This document shows, piece by piece, positions 6,711-13,375 of a stretch of 13,889 nt of DNA (the first letter of the stretch is position 1; each line of letters opens with the position of its first letter). Made by a program: the position numbers and the translations under genes. Source of the stretch: an uncultured Pseudobdellovibrionaceae bacterium. Its GTDB lineage: Bacteria; Bdellovibrionota; Bdellovibrionia; Bdellovibrionales; JAMPXM01. The notes under the pieces are model-generated. The model worked only from the letters and a program-made list of their open reading frames with translations, searched no databases and was not told the origin of the DNA. Location of the stretch: the NCBI GenBank assembly GCA_934277865.1, contig CAKQVW010000037.1, positions 1 through 13,889 of the forward strand, in the 5' to 3' direction.

Positions 6711-7505
6711 ATGAGCAAAGGGATCTTCACGGCGGTGAGCGGAGCGATGGCGCAGTCGGCGCGACTCGACACCGTAGCCAACAATCTTGCGAACGTGAAC
6801 ACGACCGGCTTCAAGCGCGACGGCCAGCTTTTTCGCGAGTACCTGACCTCCTACAACAAAGAACCGGGAACCATTGAAGCACCTCGAGTCGCCGCGACCA
6901 TCGAATCGTTCTACGCGCTCAATGGTGGCGATAAGTCGTATGTCGATCTCGACGGTTCGTATTCGGACTTTTCTCAAGGGACGATTCGACAAACTGGAAA
7001 CAAGCTCGACTTCGCAATCGAAGGCGACGCGTTTTTTGAGGTGGCAACGCCTGAGGGCACACGCTTCACGCGTGCCGGGAATTTCTCGGTCGATGGCGAC
7101 GGCCGATTGATCACAAAGCAAGGCTACCCCGTTCAGCGTCAAGGTGGCGGCGAGTTTCGTTTCACCAGTGCTGACATCACGATCTCCTCTAATGGCGAAG
7201 TTTTTGATCGTGGGCAAAGCCTTGGGCAAATTGCACTGACATCGGTCGCCAACAAAGACGCGCTCGCAAAGCAGGGTGCCAATCTGTTTTCTCTGCGCGA
7301 CGGACTTGAGCCGCGAATGTCGCAATCGTCCGACGCAAAAATCAGCCAGGGTTTTTTGGAAGGTAGCAACGTGAATGTCATTCGCGAAATGACGGATATG
7401 ATTGCGGCGACACGCACGTTTGAAAGCACCCAAAAGGCGATTCAGGCCTATGACCAGATGGCTGGCAAAGTCGTTAACGAAGTTCCGAAATTGAATCAGG
7501 GCTAG
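6711..7505 (+). CDS. flgF: flagellar basal-body rod protein FlgF
   Basis: Proximal/distal rod component of the flagellar axle, secreted through the flagellar type III apparatus into the periplasm. 264 residues, normal for the family. The conserved N-terminal rod helix reads VANNLANVNTTGFKR (22-36), the middle carries FAIEGDAFFEV (101-111) and FTRAGNFSVD (119-128), and the C-terminal helix is SNVNVIREMTDMIAATRTFE (219-238). The start ATG has AGGAGG at 6701-6706. There is no long FlgG-type insert after the N-terminal motif, which supports FlgF over FlgG. First gene of the rightward operon, directly under the sigma-54 element; 12 bp separate it from flgG. Confidence 0.93.
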   Translation: MSKGIFTAVSGAMAQSARLDTVANNLANVNTTGFKRDGQLFREYLTSYNKEPGTIEAPRVAATIESFYALNGGDKSYVDLDGSYSDFSQGTIRQTGNKLDFAIEGDAFFEVATPEGTRFTRAGNFSVDGDGRLITKQGYPVQRQGGGEFRFTSADITISSNGEVFDRGQSLGQIALTSVANKDALAKQGANLFSLRDGLEPRMSQSSDAKISQGFLEGSNVNVIREMTDMIAATRTFESTQKAIQAYDQMAGKVVNEVPKLNQG

Positions 7506-7517
7506 AGGAGTAACTAA

Positions 7518-8303
7518 ATGATTAAGTCGCTTTCGACAGCCGCTACCGGCATGCAGGCTCAGCAGACCAACATGGATGTGATCGCCAACAACTTGGCGAA
7601 CGTTTCGACCACGGGTTTTAAAAAGTCGCGCGCCGAATTTGAAGACCTCATGTATCAGACTTTGAAAGAACCAGGCGCTGTGTCAGGCATGAATGCGATT
7701 TCGCCGACAGGTGTTCAGACCGGTCTTGGCGTGCGCACGGCTGCGATTCAAAAGGACTTTGATATCGGTGCGGGCAAGATCACGAAGAACCCACTCGATG
7801 TTCAGATAGAAGGCGCCGGATTTTTTCCTGTGCAGCTTCCAGACGGACAAATCGGGTACACGCGTGACGGTCAGTTTAAGAAGGATCCGCAGGGCCGTAT
7901 GGTCGACAAAAACGGGAATCCGTTGCAGCCGGAGATCGTCATTCCGCAAAACGCACAAGGTATCGATATCGCTCCCAATGGCCAAGTTTCCGTGACCGTC
8001 GGCAACAACATGGTTCCCCAGCCGATCGGCCAAATTCAAGTCGTGAACTTCGTCAACCCGGCGGGCCTTCGTGCGATGGGTAAAAACGTGTTTATGCCGA
8101 CGGGTTCAAGTGGTCTTCCCGTACAAGGCACGCCAGGTCTCAATGGACTAGGTGAACTCGCGCAAGGCCAGGTTGAGTCGTCGAATGTGAACATCGTCGA
8201 TGAGATGGTGAACATGATCACGGCGCAACGTGCGTACGAGACAAACTCGAAAGTGATTCAGGCGTCCGATCAGATGCTTCAGTCCGTGAACCAACTTCGC
8301 TAG
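7518..8303 (+). CDS. flgG: flagellar distal rod protein FlgG
   Basis: Builds the distal rod that passes through the P and L rings. 261 residues, close to the family norm of about 260. N-terminal VIANNLANVSTTGFKKS (22-38), then the FlgG-specific stretch after it (about 46-75, including TLKEPGAVSG and PTGVQTGLGVR), core DVQIEGAGFFPV, and C-terminal SSNVNIVDEMVNMITAQRAYE. The ATG is preceded by AGAGGAG and follows flgF by 12 bp; flgA follows after 7 bp. Exported by the flagellar apparatus and therefore without a Sec signal. Confidence 0.95.
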   Translation: MIKSLSTAATGMQAQQTNMDVIANNLANVSTTGFKKSRAEFEDLMYQTLKEPGAVSGMNAISPTGVQTGLGVRTAAIQKDFDIGAGKITKNPLDVQIEGAGFFPVQLPDGQIGYTRDGQFKKDPQGRMVDKNGNPLQPEIVIPQNAQGIDIAPNGQVSVTVGNNMVPQPIGQIQVVNFVNPAGLRAMGKNVFMPTGSSGLPVQGTPGLNGLGELAQGQVESSNVNIVDEMVNMITAQRAYETNSKVIQASDQMLQSVNQLR

Positions 8304-8310
8304 GGATAAA

Positions 8311-9342
8311 ATGACAGCTGTTCTGCAGGCGCTCTTTTTGATGCTGACGATTCTCGCGGCGAGTTCGGCGAGGGCTGATGCACGTGAAGTCAAACCGGTC
8401 TCGATCGTCGTGCGACCTTCTGTCCGGCTCTCGTCGGCGGATGCTTTGAATCGCGAACTGAGCATGGCAGAACTTGTCGACCTGAAGGCGGTCCGCGAGC
8501 AAGACCGTGCGGAGATCGAACGTCACCTTCGCCAAGTGACATTGACCGATCGTCCAGCAGTGGGTGAAGAGCGTCTCTTCACGCAAGAGGGACTGGAGCC
8601 GATTGTCGCGGAAGCGGATCGCCGTTTATCTGCGGCTGGATTTTCCAGTGACTGGAAGGTGCCGAGCCGGTCTCGTGTGTTTCGGCATTCGTCCTTCACG
8701 CCAAATGAAATCGAGCGTGCATTGCTCGCGGAGCTTCAAAAAAGATGTGAGGACTGCGAAGTGCAAATTCGTTCGTTTGATTTGCCCAAAGAGGCCAAGC
8801 GCCTGATTCAGACGCAGGCCGATGCTGGCGAAGTGCAGCAAGTGCGCAACTGGGCCATCTTAAGCCGCAACGAAAGACCGCGCGGCAGTTTCGCGTGGCC
8901 GCTGCAGGTGGATCTCGTCAATGGCACTCGCCGTTCGATGATGATCACAGGAATGGTCGAATACTACCGAACCATTCCGGTGCTCACACGCGCTGTTCAA
9001 GGCGGAGAAAAGATCAGCGCGGAAGATCGTCGCTTAGAACGCCGAAATGTGAGCTTTTCAATGGATGAGCCGGCTTCGATGTCGGACATCGAGCTTGGTG
9101 TTGCTGCTCGCAACTTTGCGGCCGGTGAACCGCTTTGGAGATCGTCGCTCAGGAAAGAGCAAGTGGTTCGCTACGGTGACGTCGTCCGTGTGCAAGCCGG
9201 AGACGACGCGTTCATGATCACGGCGGAAGGCATTGCGCTTTCGGCAGCTGCGATCGGCGAAACTGTTCAGGTGCGTGTCGGAAAACTCAAGAAGCAGATA
9301 TCAGGTGTATTAAAGGAGAGAGGCCTTGTTGAAATTCGCTAA
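8311..9342 (+). CDS. flgA: flagellar P-ring assembly chaperone FlgA
   Basis: Periplasmic chaperone that assists FlgI polymerisation into the P ring. 343 residues, much longer than the enterobacterial protein of about 220. A Sec signal occupies about 1-23 (ASSARADA end). The SAF-type region lies at about 222-300, with PVLTRAVQGGEKISAEDRR (223-241) and ARNFAAGEPLWRSSL (266-280), followed by the C-terminal beta region GETVQVRVGKLKKQISGVL typical of FlgA. The extra N-terminal part (about 30-200) contains two cysteines in KRCEDCE (144-150), which could form a disulfide in the periplasm. Start ATG has AGGGA overlapping the flgG stop. Its end overlaps the start of flgH by 17 bp. Confidence 0.88.
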   Translation: MTAVLQALFLMLTILAASSARADAREVKPVSIVVRPSVRLSSADALNRELSMAELVDLKAVREQDRAEIERHLRQVTLTDRPAVGEERLFTQEGLEPIVAEADRRLSAAGFSSDWKVPSRSRVFRHSSFTPNEIERALLAELQKRCEDCEVQIRSFDLPKEAKRLIQTQADAGEVQQVRNWAILSRNERPRGSFAWPLQVDLVNGTRRSMMITGMVEYYRTIPVLTRAVQGGEKISAEDRRLERRNVSFSMDEPASMSDIELGVAARNFAAGEPLWRSSLRKEQVVRYGDVVRVQAGDDAFMITAEGIALSAAAIGETVQVRVGKLKKQISGVLKERGLVEIR

Positions 9343-10105
9343 CATCATTTCGATGAGTGTCTTGATGGTTGCGGGCGGCCTCATTGGCTGCTCAAGCCTT
9401 CAACGTGCCGTCAAAAGCGAGCAACCCAAAATCACGCGTTATTCCGATCGTGACAATTTGGCGTTTGAGTCGGATCGAAAATACCGTCGAATGAACCGCA
9501 ACCGTTTTGAAGAAGAAGCGGAAGTTGGGGCGCAAGCCGGTTCACTTTGGGTGATGGAAGGTCAGGGTGCCTATTTATTTGCTCAAAACCAAACTCGCAT
9601 GATGGGTGATCTTCTAAACGTTCGTGTCGAAGGTAGCCCAAAGCAACAGCTCTCCAGCAAGGTTCGTGTGATCTCCAAGCTGCTTGAGCGCCTTGAAGCG
9701 CCTCGCTCGACGGGCGCGCAAGCGGTTCGTGGTCCTGCTGCCGCACCAGGTGCGGCAGGCGCCGGCGCGCCGGTTCCAGGTGCGGAAGGTGCGGCTGCCG
9801 GTGTCGGTGCTGACGCCCAGTCGACTCAGGTGGCTGGGGCAGCGAATGAAAAGCCAGGCACGTTTGATCCGAAGGATCCGATCTCGACGATTCAAACCGT
9901 CCCCACGCGGATTGTTGAACAGCTGAAAGACGGCAGCTACCGCGTGAAAGGTGTGCAGCCTTTCATGATTGGACGTCGCGAATATCGTGTGATCGTGACG
10001 GGTGTCGTTCGCCAGGAAGACTTCGACGACAACGGCATCGACGCTTCCAAGCTTCTTGATTCGCAATTCGATATCGTCAGTTCTCGGAAAGGATCGACGC
10101 TATGA
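9326..10105 (+). CDS. flgH: flagellar L-ring lipoprotein FlgH
   Basis: Outer-membrane lipoprotein forming the L ring around the rod. 259 residues from a TTG start chosen for AGGAG at 9314-9318, 7 bases upstream; the adjacent TTG at 9329 or ATG at 9353 are alternatives. The signal ends in lipobox LIGC with lipidated Cys22. Conserved FlgH parts are GSLWVMEGQGAYLFAQNQTR (72-91) with GDLLNVRV (94-101), and near the end YRVKGVQPFMIGRREYRV and GVVRQEDFDDNGIDASKL. Between them, about 126-173 is an Ala/Gly/Pro-rich, probably disordered stretch absent from short homologues such as the enterobacterial one. Overlaps flgA by 17 bp and flgI by 4 bp (ATGA), so translation is likely coupled. Confidence 0.92.
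   Translation: MLKFANIISMSVLMVAGGLIGCSSLQRAVKSEQPKITRYSDRDNLAFESDRKYRRMNRNRFEEEAEVGAQAGSLWVMEGQGAYLFAQNQTRMMGDLLNVRVEGSPKQQLSSKVRVISKLLERLEAPRSTGAQAVRGPAAAPGAAGAGAPVPGAEGAAAGVGADAQSTQVAGAANEKPGTFDPKDPISTIQTVPTRIVEQLKDGSYRVKGVQPFMIGRREYRVIVTGVVRQEDFDDNGIDASKLLDSQFDIVSSRKGSTL
9738..9758 (+). repeat. GC-rich palindrome inside flgH linker
   Basis: CTGCCGCACC (9738-9747) and GGTGCGGCAG (9749-9758) are perfect 10-base inverted arms around a single A. They lie in the Ala/Gly/Pro-rich segment, which also repeats CCAGGTGCGG at 9746 and 9777. In RNA this could form a strong hairpin within the coding sequence. Confidence 0.6.
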
Positions 10106-11145
10106 CAATTGGTCAAACGGCCCTTCGCTTTGCACTTCTTCAATTGGGGCTTTTGGGGTTTGCAGCACTGCTTTCGATTTTCCTGATTTTGCCGAAGGCC
10201 GAAGCGGCTCGGATCAAGGACATCGCCAATGTGCGCGGGGTTCGTGATAACCAGCTGATCGGCTACGGTGTCGTGGTGGGTCTCAAGGGCACGGGCGATT
10301 CCAAGGCTGAGTTCACTAACAAGTCGATTCTTCGCATGCTCGACAAGCTGGGCATGAAGGTCGAAGACAAAGAAGTCGCCTCTAAAAACGTGGCGGCTGT
10401 TATCATCACGGCGTCGCTTCCGCCATTTGCTCGTGCAGGAAACAAAATCGACATCACAGTGAACTCCATTGGCGATGCGACTTCACTTGCTGGCGGAACA
10501 CTGATTCAGTCACCGCTGCGCGCGGCTGATCAAAACACCTATGCAGTGGCGCAAGGTTCGTTGCTGATTGGCACTGGGCCTGACAGTCATTCGACGTCTG
10601 GAAGAATCCCAAACGGTGCCATCATCGAACGTGACGTCGCCGAGGACTTTACCTCGCGGAAAATGTTTCGTCTGACACTTCACAATCCCGACTTCACCAC
10701 GGCCGCTCGTCTTGCGAAGCGGATCAACATGGATCTCTCTGGCAAATACGCGACGGCCAAAGATGCGGGCACGGTCGACATCATCGTACCGTTCTCTTAT
10801 GAAGGACGTGCCGTCGAGCTGCTGGCGACGATCGAAGCGCTAGACGTCACGCCAGACTCACGCGCACGTGTTTTGGTGAACGAAAAAACCGGAACGGTTG
10901 TGATTGGCGATACGGTTCGAATTTCCCGCGTCGCGATTAGCCACGGCGACCTCACAGTCAAGGTCGCGGGCCAAACGACAAAGTCCAAAGACGGAGACCG
11001 CGTGGCTGTTTTTGATTCCGGCACAAGTGTCGGGGACTTGGTGAAGTCTCTGAATCAGCTTGGAGTCGCACCCCGCGATTTGATTACGGTTTTACAGAAC
11101 ATTAAGGCAGCGGGCGCACTTCAAGGTGAGCTCGAAATTCTTTAA
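10102..11145 (+). CDS. flgI: flagellar P-ring protein FlgI
   Basis: Forms the periplasmic P ring, anchored to peptidoglycan, around the rod. 347 residues, normal for the family. A long Sec signal ends at AEA before residue 36; the mature protein starts ARIKDIANVRGVRDNQLIGYG, the family hallmark (36-56, given by its ends), followed by GLKGTGDS. Other conserved parts are SIGDATSLAGGTL (127-139) and the C-terminal QLGVAPRDLITVLQNIKAAGALQ. I see no cysteine, so the intramolecular disulfide known from the E. coli protein is not possible here. The ATG overlaps the flgH stop (ATGA) and has AAGGA 8 bases upstream. No gene follows for 300 bp. Confidence 0.95.
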   Translation: MTIGQTALRFALLQLGLLGFAALLSIFLILPKAEAARIKDIANVRGVRDNQLIGYGVVVGLKGTGDSKAEFTNKSILRMLDKLGMKVEDKEVASKNVAAVIITASLPPFARAGNKIDITVNSIGDATSLAGGTLIQSPLRAADQNTYAVAQGSLLIGTGPDSHSTSGRIPNGAIIERDVAEDFTSRKMFRLTLHNPDFTTAARLAKRINMDLSGKYATAKDAGTVDIIVPFSYEGRAVELLATIEALDVTPDSRARVLVNEKTGTVVIGDTVRISRVAISHGDLTVKVAGQTTKSKDGDRVAVFDSGTSVGDLVKSLNQLGVAPRDLITVLQNIKAAGALQGELEIL

Positions 11146-11445
11146 CCGCGGGGAGCGAGTCCGGTGTCGATGATTTGTAAGGCCCGTCAATCGGCCAGAA
11201 ATGGTGGAGAGACATGCAAGACCGGACTGGCCTCGACCGCGAAAGTGTTTCGAATTGAAGCAGAGGATCATAAAATAAAAGAACGGGGTGCAACATGGAT
11301 GTGGCACCTCTGGGGTACGGTGGGTTGGAGTTCGTTCAACCAAGGATGGTTTAGGAGCAGAGCCGTTTCGAGCAGGGAACAGGGGCATAGAGTCAGTGCG
11401 CTAGGAAAGGCGACTTCTTTAGGCTTTATCTGTGAAAAGCGCAGG
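11146..11445 (+). other. 300-bp gap between flgI and flgJ: possible structured RNA, no secure gene
   Basis: The frame of flgJ stays open here for 94 codons, but the translation is rich in Trp and Cys and unlike any flagellar protein, so I treat it as non-coding. Nested pairing is possible: CGCGG (11147-11151) with CCGCG (11237-11241), AGTCCGGT (11158-11165) with ACCGGACT (11221-11228), and an inner stem GTCGAT with ATCGGC (11166-11171, 11190-11195). An AT-rich tract follows (11271-11281), then a short reading frame at 11295-11354. No known riboswitch core was recognised and no T tract ends a hairpin. Confidence 0.45.
11295..11354 (+). CDS. possible 19-residue leader peptide or decayed flgJ start
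   Basis: ATG preceded by GGGGTG with 5-6 base spacing opens a frame encoding MDVAPLGYGGLEFVQPRMV and ends in TAG. The peptide has the feel of the short N-terminal tail that precedes the rod-binding domain in many FlgJ proteins, but it is in a different frame from flgJ and followed by further stops. It may be a translated leader, a remnant, or chance. Confidence 0.25.
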   Translation: MDVAPLGYGGLEFVQPRMV

Positions 11446-12306
11446 ATGCGCATCGCTCTCCGATCCACCTACCCATTTTTTCTTCTGTCGGTATTTCTTC
11501 AGAGCGTTTCGCCAATCGCGTTCGCATCCGATTCTGCCAACGCCGACACGACTCAGAAAAAGCCAGAGCCAGTTGTTCGTGATCAGCGTGTCCTCGATGC
11601 GGCCCGTATGTACGAAAAGTATTTCCTCAATCAAATGGTGAAGGCTATGCGTGGGACGGTTTCGTATTCGGACCTGCAAAAGCCGACAATGGGTGAAGAA
11701 GTTTATCGCGATCAGTTGGACGACCAATATGTCGACTCTTGGACCGAGTCGGGCGGAATCGGTTTGGCCAACATGATCCACGACGAACTGCTGGGTAAGG
11801 CCGAGATGGCCAAGCGCCGGCAGGAGGCCTACCGCCAGGCGCGGGCGCAGGGCAAGCAAGCCCGAACCCCGATTGCCCTCACTGATCGAGATGTTTTGCA
11901 CGTGCGGAAGTTGCCAAGTTCTGCGACGGCGCAGGCGGGCACCGAGACAGTTTTGGTGAGTTTGGCGAAAACTCAACAGGCCAAAAACGAGGGGCCAGAG
12001 ACCGTACGACTACCTTGGGACGCCACGGTGGAGCGGGTGAAGTCGGAAGACGGAAAAGTGCAAATTGGTCTCGTGGTTGCAGGACCTCGTCAGGTGGAGA
12101 TGGCATTTGATGGAGTGACAACCGACGTCACCCCTGGTCAGGTGCTTCGAGCGGGTCAGATCGTCGGCCACTTGTCGCCTCAGGCACGTGGCATTCTGAT
12201 TCGGCAGCAGGTTCGGCAAGAGGTCGCAAACCTCCAGCCAGAGCGGAAAAGCGGAGGAGACGAGACCAAGGTCCAGGAGTCGTCAAATGTGAATTCTGGT
12301 CTTTAG
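11446..12306 (+). CDS. flgJ: FlgJ-type rod-binding protein with Sec signal and non-muramidase C-terminus
   Basis: Rod-capping/rod-binding factor for flagellar rod assembly. 286 residues from the ATG where a signal peptide begins (MRIALRSTYPFFLL..., cleavage likely after AFA at 27). The FlgJ rod-binding domain is at about 47-115: LDAARMYEKYFLNQMVKAMRG (50-70, given by its ends), EEVYRDQLDDQY (84-95) and GGIGLANMIHDELL (103-116). A basic, Gln/Ala-rich linker follows. The C-terminal part (about 186-250, including GVTTDVTPGQVLRAGQIVGHL) resembles the 'G-x-x-V-x-x-GQ-x-I-G' strand pair of LytM/M23-like folds but has none of their zinc-binding His/Asp residues. There is no glucosaminidase domain as in enterobacterial FlgJ. 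Only a poor Shine-Dalgarno precedes the ATG. Domain call is strong; start is moderately sure. Confidence 0.82.
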   Translation: MRIALRSTYPFFLLSVFLQSVSPIAFASDSANADTTQKKPEPVVRDQRVLDAARMYEKYFLNQMVKAMRGTVSYSDLQKPTMGEEVYRDQLDDQYVDSWTESGGIGLANMIHDELLGKAEMAKRRQEAYRQARAQGKQARTPIALTDRDVLHVRKLPSSATAQAGTETVLVSLAKTQQAKNEGPETVRLPWDATVERVKSEDGKVQIGLVVAGPRQVEMAFDGVTTDVTPGQVLRAGQIVGHLSPQARGILIRQQVRQEVANLQPERKSGGDETKVQESSNVNSGL

Positions 12307-12330
12307 GTCTCGTGGAAAACCGTCTCAATA

Positions 12331-12339
12331 TGGTACACT
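12331..12339 (+). promoter_or_regulatory. possible extended -10 element before flgM
   Basis: TGGTACACT fits an extended -10 (TG-N-TANNNT) about 30 bases before the flgM start, in the 63-bp flgJ-flgM gap. No good -35 lies upstream and no sigma-28 consensus is present. It could give flgM a second, separate promoter, but the evidence is thin. Confidence 0.25.
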
Positions 12340-12369
12340 TTTAGAGAGTCAATGATCGCGGAGGGTGAC

Positions 12370-12702
12370 ATGAAAGTCTCAAATTCGGGCCCGGGGAATC
12401 TCGCAGGAGCTGGAGCAGCATCAAACACAGCAGCTGCTTCCGGAGCAAAAGAGGTTTCGAAAAACTCGCGCTCGGCTGCGGCTGACGCACTTGGAGCTTC
12501 GGTTGGGAACTCCGCGAAAGTGGATCTCTCGGCGCGCGCGCAAGAAATGAAACGTGCAAAAGAACTCGCAACACCAAGCAATGGCGTTGATGAAGCGAAA
12601 GTTTCTCGTCTGCAAGCTTTGATCGACAGCGGCCAATACAAAGTTGACGCTCGCGCGATTGCCGATAAGCTCGTCGATGAACAAATGAAGATGAATGAAT
12701 AG
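12370..12702 (+). CDS. flgM: anti-sigma-28 factor FlgM
   Basis: Binds and holds the flagellar sigma factor FliA until the hook is complete, then is exported through the flagellar apparatus. 110 residues, a usual size. The ATG at 12370 has GGAGG at 12360-12364 with 5-base spacing, so the in-frame ATG at 12352 is rejected. The N-terminal half is Ala/Ser/Gly-rich and probably unfolded, as is normal for an exported FlgM. The C-terminal half holds the FliA-binding pattern: KVDLSARAQEMKRAKEL, VDEAKVSRLQALIDSGQY and KVDARAIADKLVDE. It sits between flgJ and flgN, linking rod assembly to late-gene control. Confidence 0.92.
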   Translation: MKVSNSGPGNLAGAGAASNTAAASGAKEVSKNSRSAAADALGASVGNSAKVDLSARAQEMKRAKELATPSNGVDEAKVSRLQALIDSGQYKVDARAIADKLVDEQMKMNE

Positions 12703-12756
12703 CTAACTTAGGTAAATGACGCTTGTTAGATGGCCTCTCAGGGAAGAAAGGCAACC

Positions 12757-13293
12757 GTGACTCAAGACTCTAATAAATCAGATACAAATAGACCAGATAC
12801 CTATCGTGAGCTCGTCTCTTGTTTGGAAGACTTGGTGAAGATCTATCGATCTCTCCTCGAAGTCGTCCGTCGTGAAAAAGAGATTCTTGTCGAAAGTCGT
12901 CTCGACGAACTCAATGAGAACAACAAAACCAAAGACGCTCTGCTTGTGCGTATTCGCACGCTCGAGAATAGCCGCACCAAACTGGCGCGCGATCTCGCGG
13001 TTTTAACTTCGTCGGATGTGGATCAGCCTCGTCTTTTGGAAATCGCGGCGAATCTCCCGGTAGACCGGGGAGATCGTCTGCGTAATATGCATTCGGTATT
13101 AGAACTTCTCATTCGTCGAGTGTCGGAAGTGAATAAACAGAACGAAGAGCTGGTGCAATCGGCTTTGCGTTCGATCACAGGAGCGATGGAGGCCATCAAA
13201 GATGGTCTGCAGCCGGCTTCGACTTATGAAAAAAAGGGCTCTATGGCTTTGGGCAAAACCGAAGGTGGAGCGTTGGTCAGCAGAGAGGCTTAA
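12757..13293 (+). CDS. flgN: flagellar export chaperone FlgN
   Basis: Cytoplasmic chaperone for the hook-junction proteins FlgK and FlgL. 178 residues from GTG at 12757, chosen because AAAGG (12747-12751) is 5 bases upstream; the in-frame ATG at 12730 (187 residues) lacks a ribosome site. The protein is almost all helix: YRELVSCLEDLVKIYRSLLEVV and EKEILVESRLDELNENNKTKDALL show the FlgN pattern of a long coiled coil with Leu/Ile at heptad positions, then LEIAANLP and a second long helix ending at about 150. The tail is flexible. Gene lies directly before its client flgK, which supports the call. Confidence 0.85.
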   Translation: MTQDSNKSDTNRPDTYRELVSCLEDLVKIYRSLLEVVRREKEILVESRLDELNENNKTKDALLVRIRTLENSRTKLARDLAVLTSSDVDQPRLLEIAANLPVDRGDRLRNMHSVLELLIRRVSEVNKQNEELVQSALRSITGAMEAIKDGLQPASTYEKKGSMALGKTEGGALVSREA

Positions 13294-13375
13294 AGACTCG
13301 GCTTTGATGCGAGACCAGCACGGTCACAGGACGTGATCGACTTAACAGACAAGGACGTCGGGATGTTGGTGAATT
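13294..13375 (+). promoter_or_regulatory. flgN-flgK spacer with short repeats
   Basis: An 82-bp spacer. AGGACGT occurs at 13328-13334 and 13352-13358, the first in the loop of a weak hairpin (GGTCAC with GTGATC, one wobble pair). A weak GGTG is the only ribosome-site-like sequence before flgK. I see no convincing sigma-28 or sigma-54 promoter. Confidence 0.35.

Noticed and set aside
6699..7433. 244-codon open frame antisense to flgF
   Set aside because: Opposite a well conserved gene, composition of a shadow frame, no recognisable domain.
11302..11317. TGGCAC before flgJ as a second sigma-54 site
   Set aside because: The -12 half is absent (GGGTA in place of TTGCT). TGGCAC at 2200 and 10569 fails the same way.
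11164..11445. 94-codon N-terminal extension of flgJ
   Set aside because: Trp/Cys-rich, no family similarity, and it precedes a clean signal peptide start at 11446.
11146..11445. Known cyclic di-GMP riboswitch in the flgI-flgJ gap
   Set aside because: The conserved core sequences of the GEMM classes are not present.
11419..11976. 185-codon open frame antisense to flgJ
   Set aside because: Shadow of the conserved rod-binding domain on the other strand; no domain or ribosome site.
12661..12668. GCCGATAA, a perfect sigma-28 -10 element, with CAAAGTTG upstream
   Set aside because: It encodes the conserved Ala-Asp-Lys of FlgM and the spacing to the -35-like part is 14 rather than 11 bases, so it is most simply coding sequence.
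13322..13338. CsrA-type site in the flgK leader
   Set aside because: The loop has AGGA but not the full A-N-GGA context, and the stem is short with a wobble pair.
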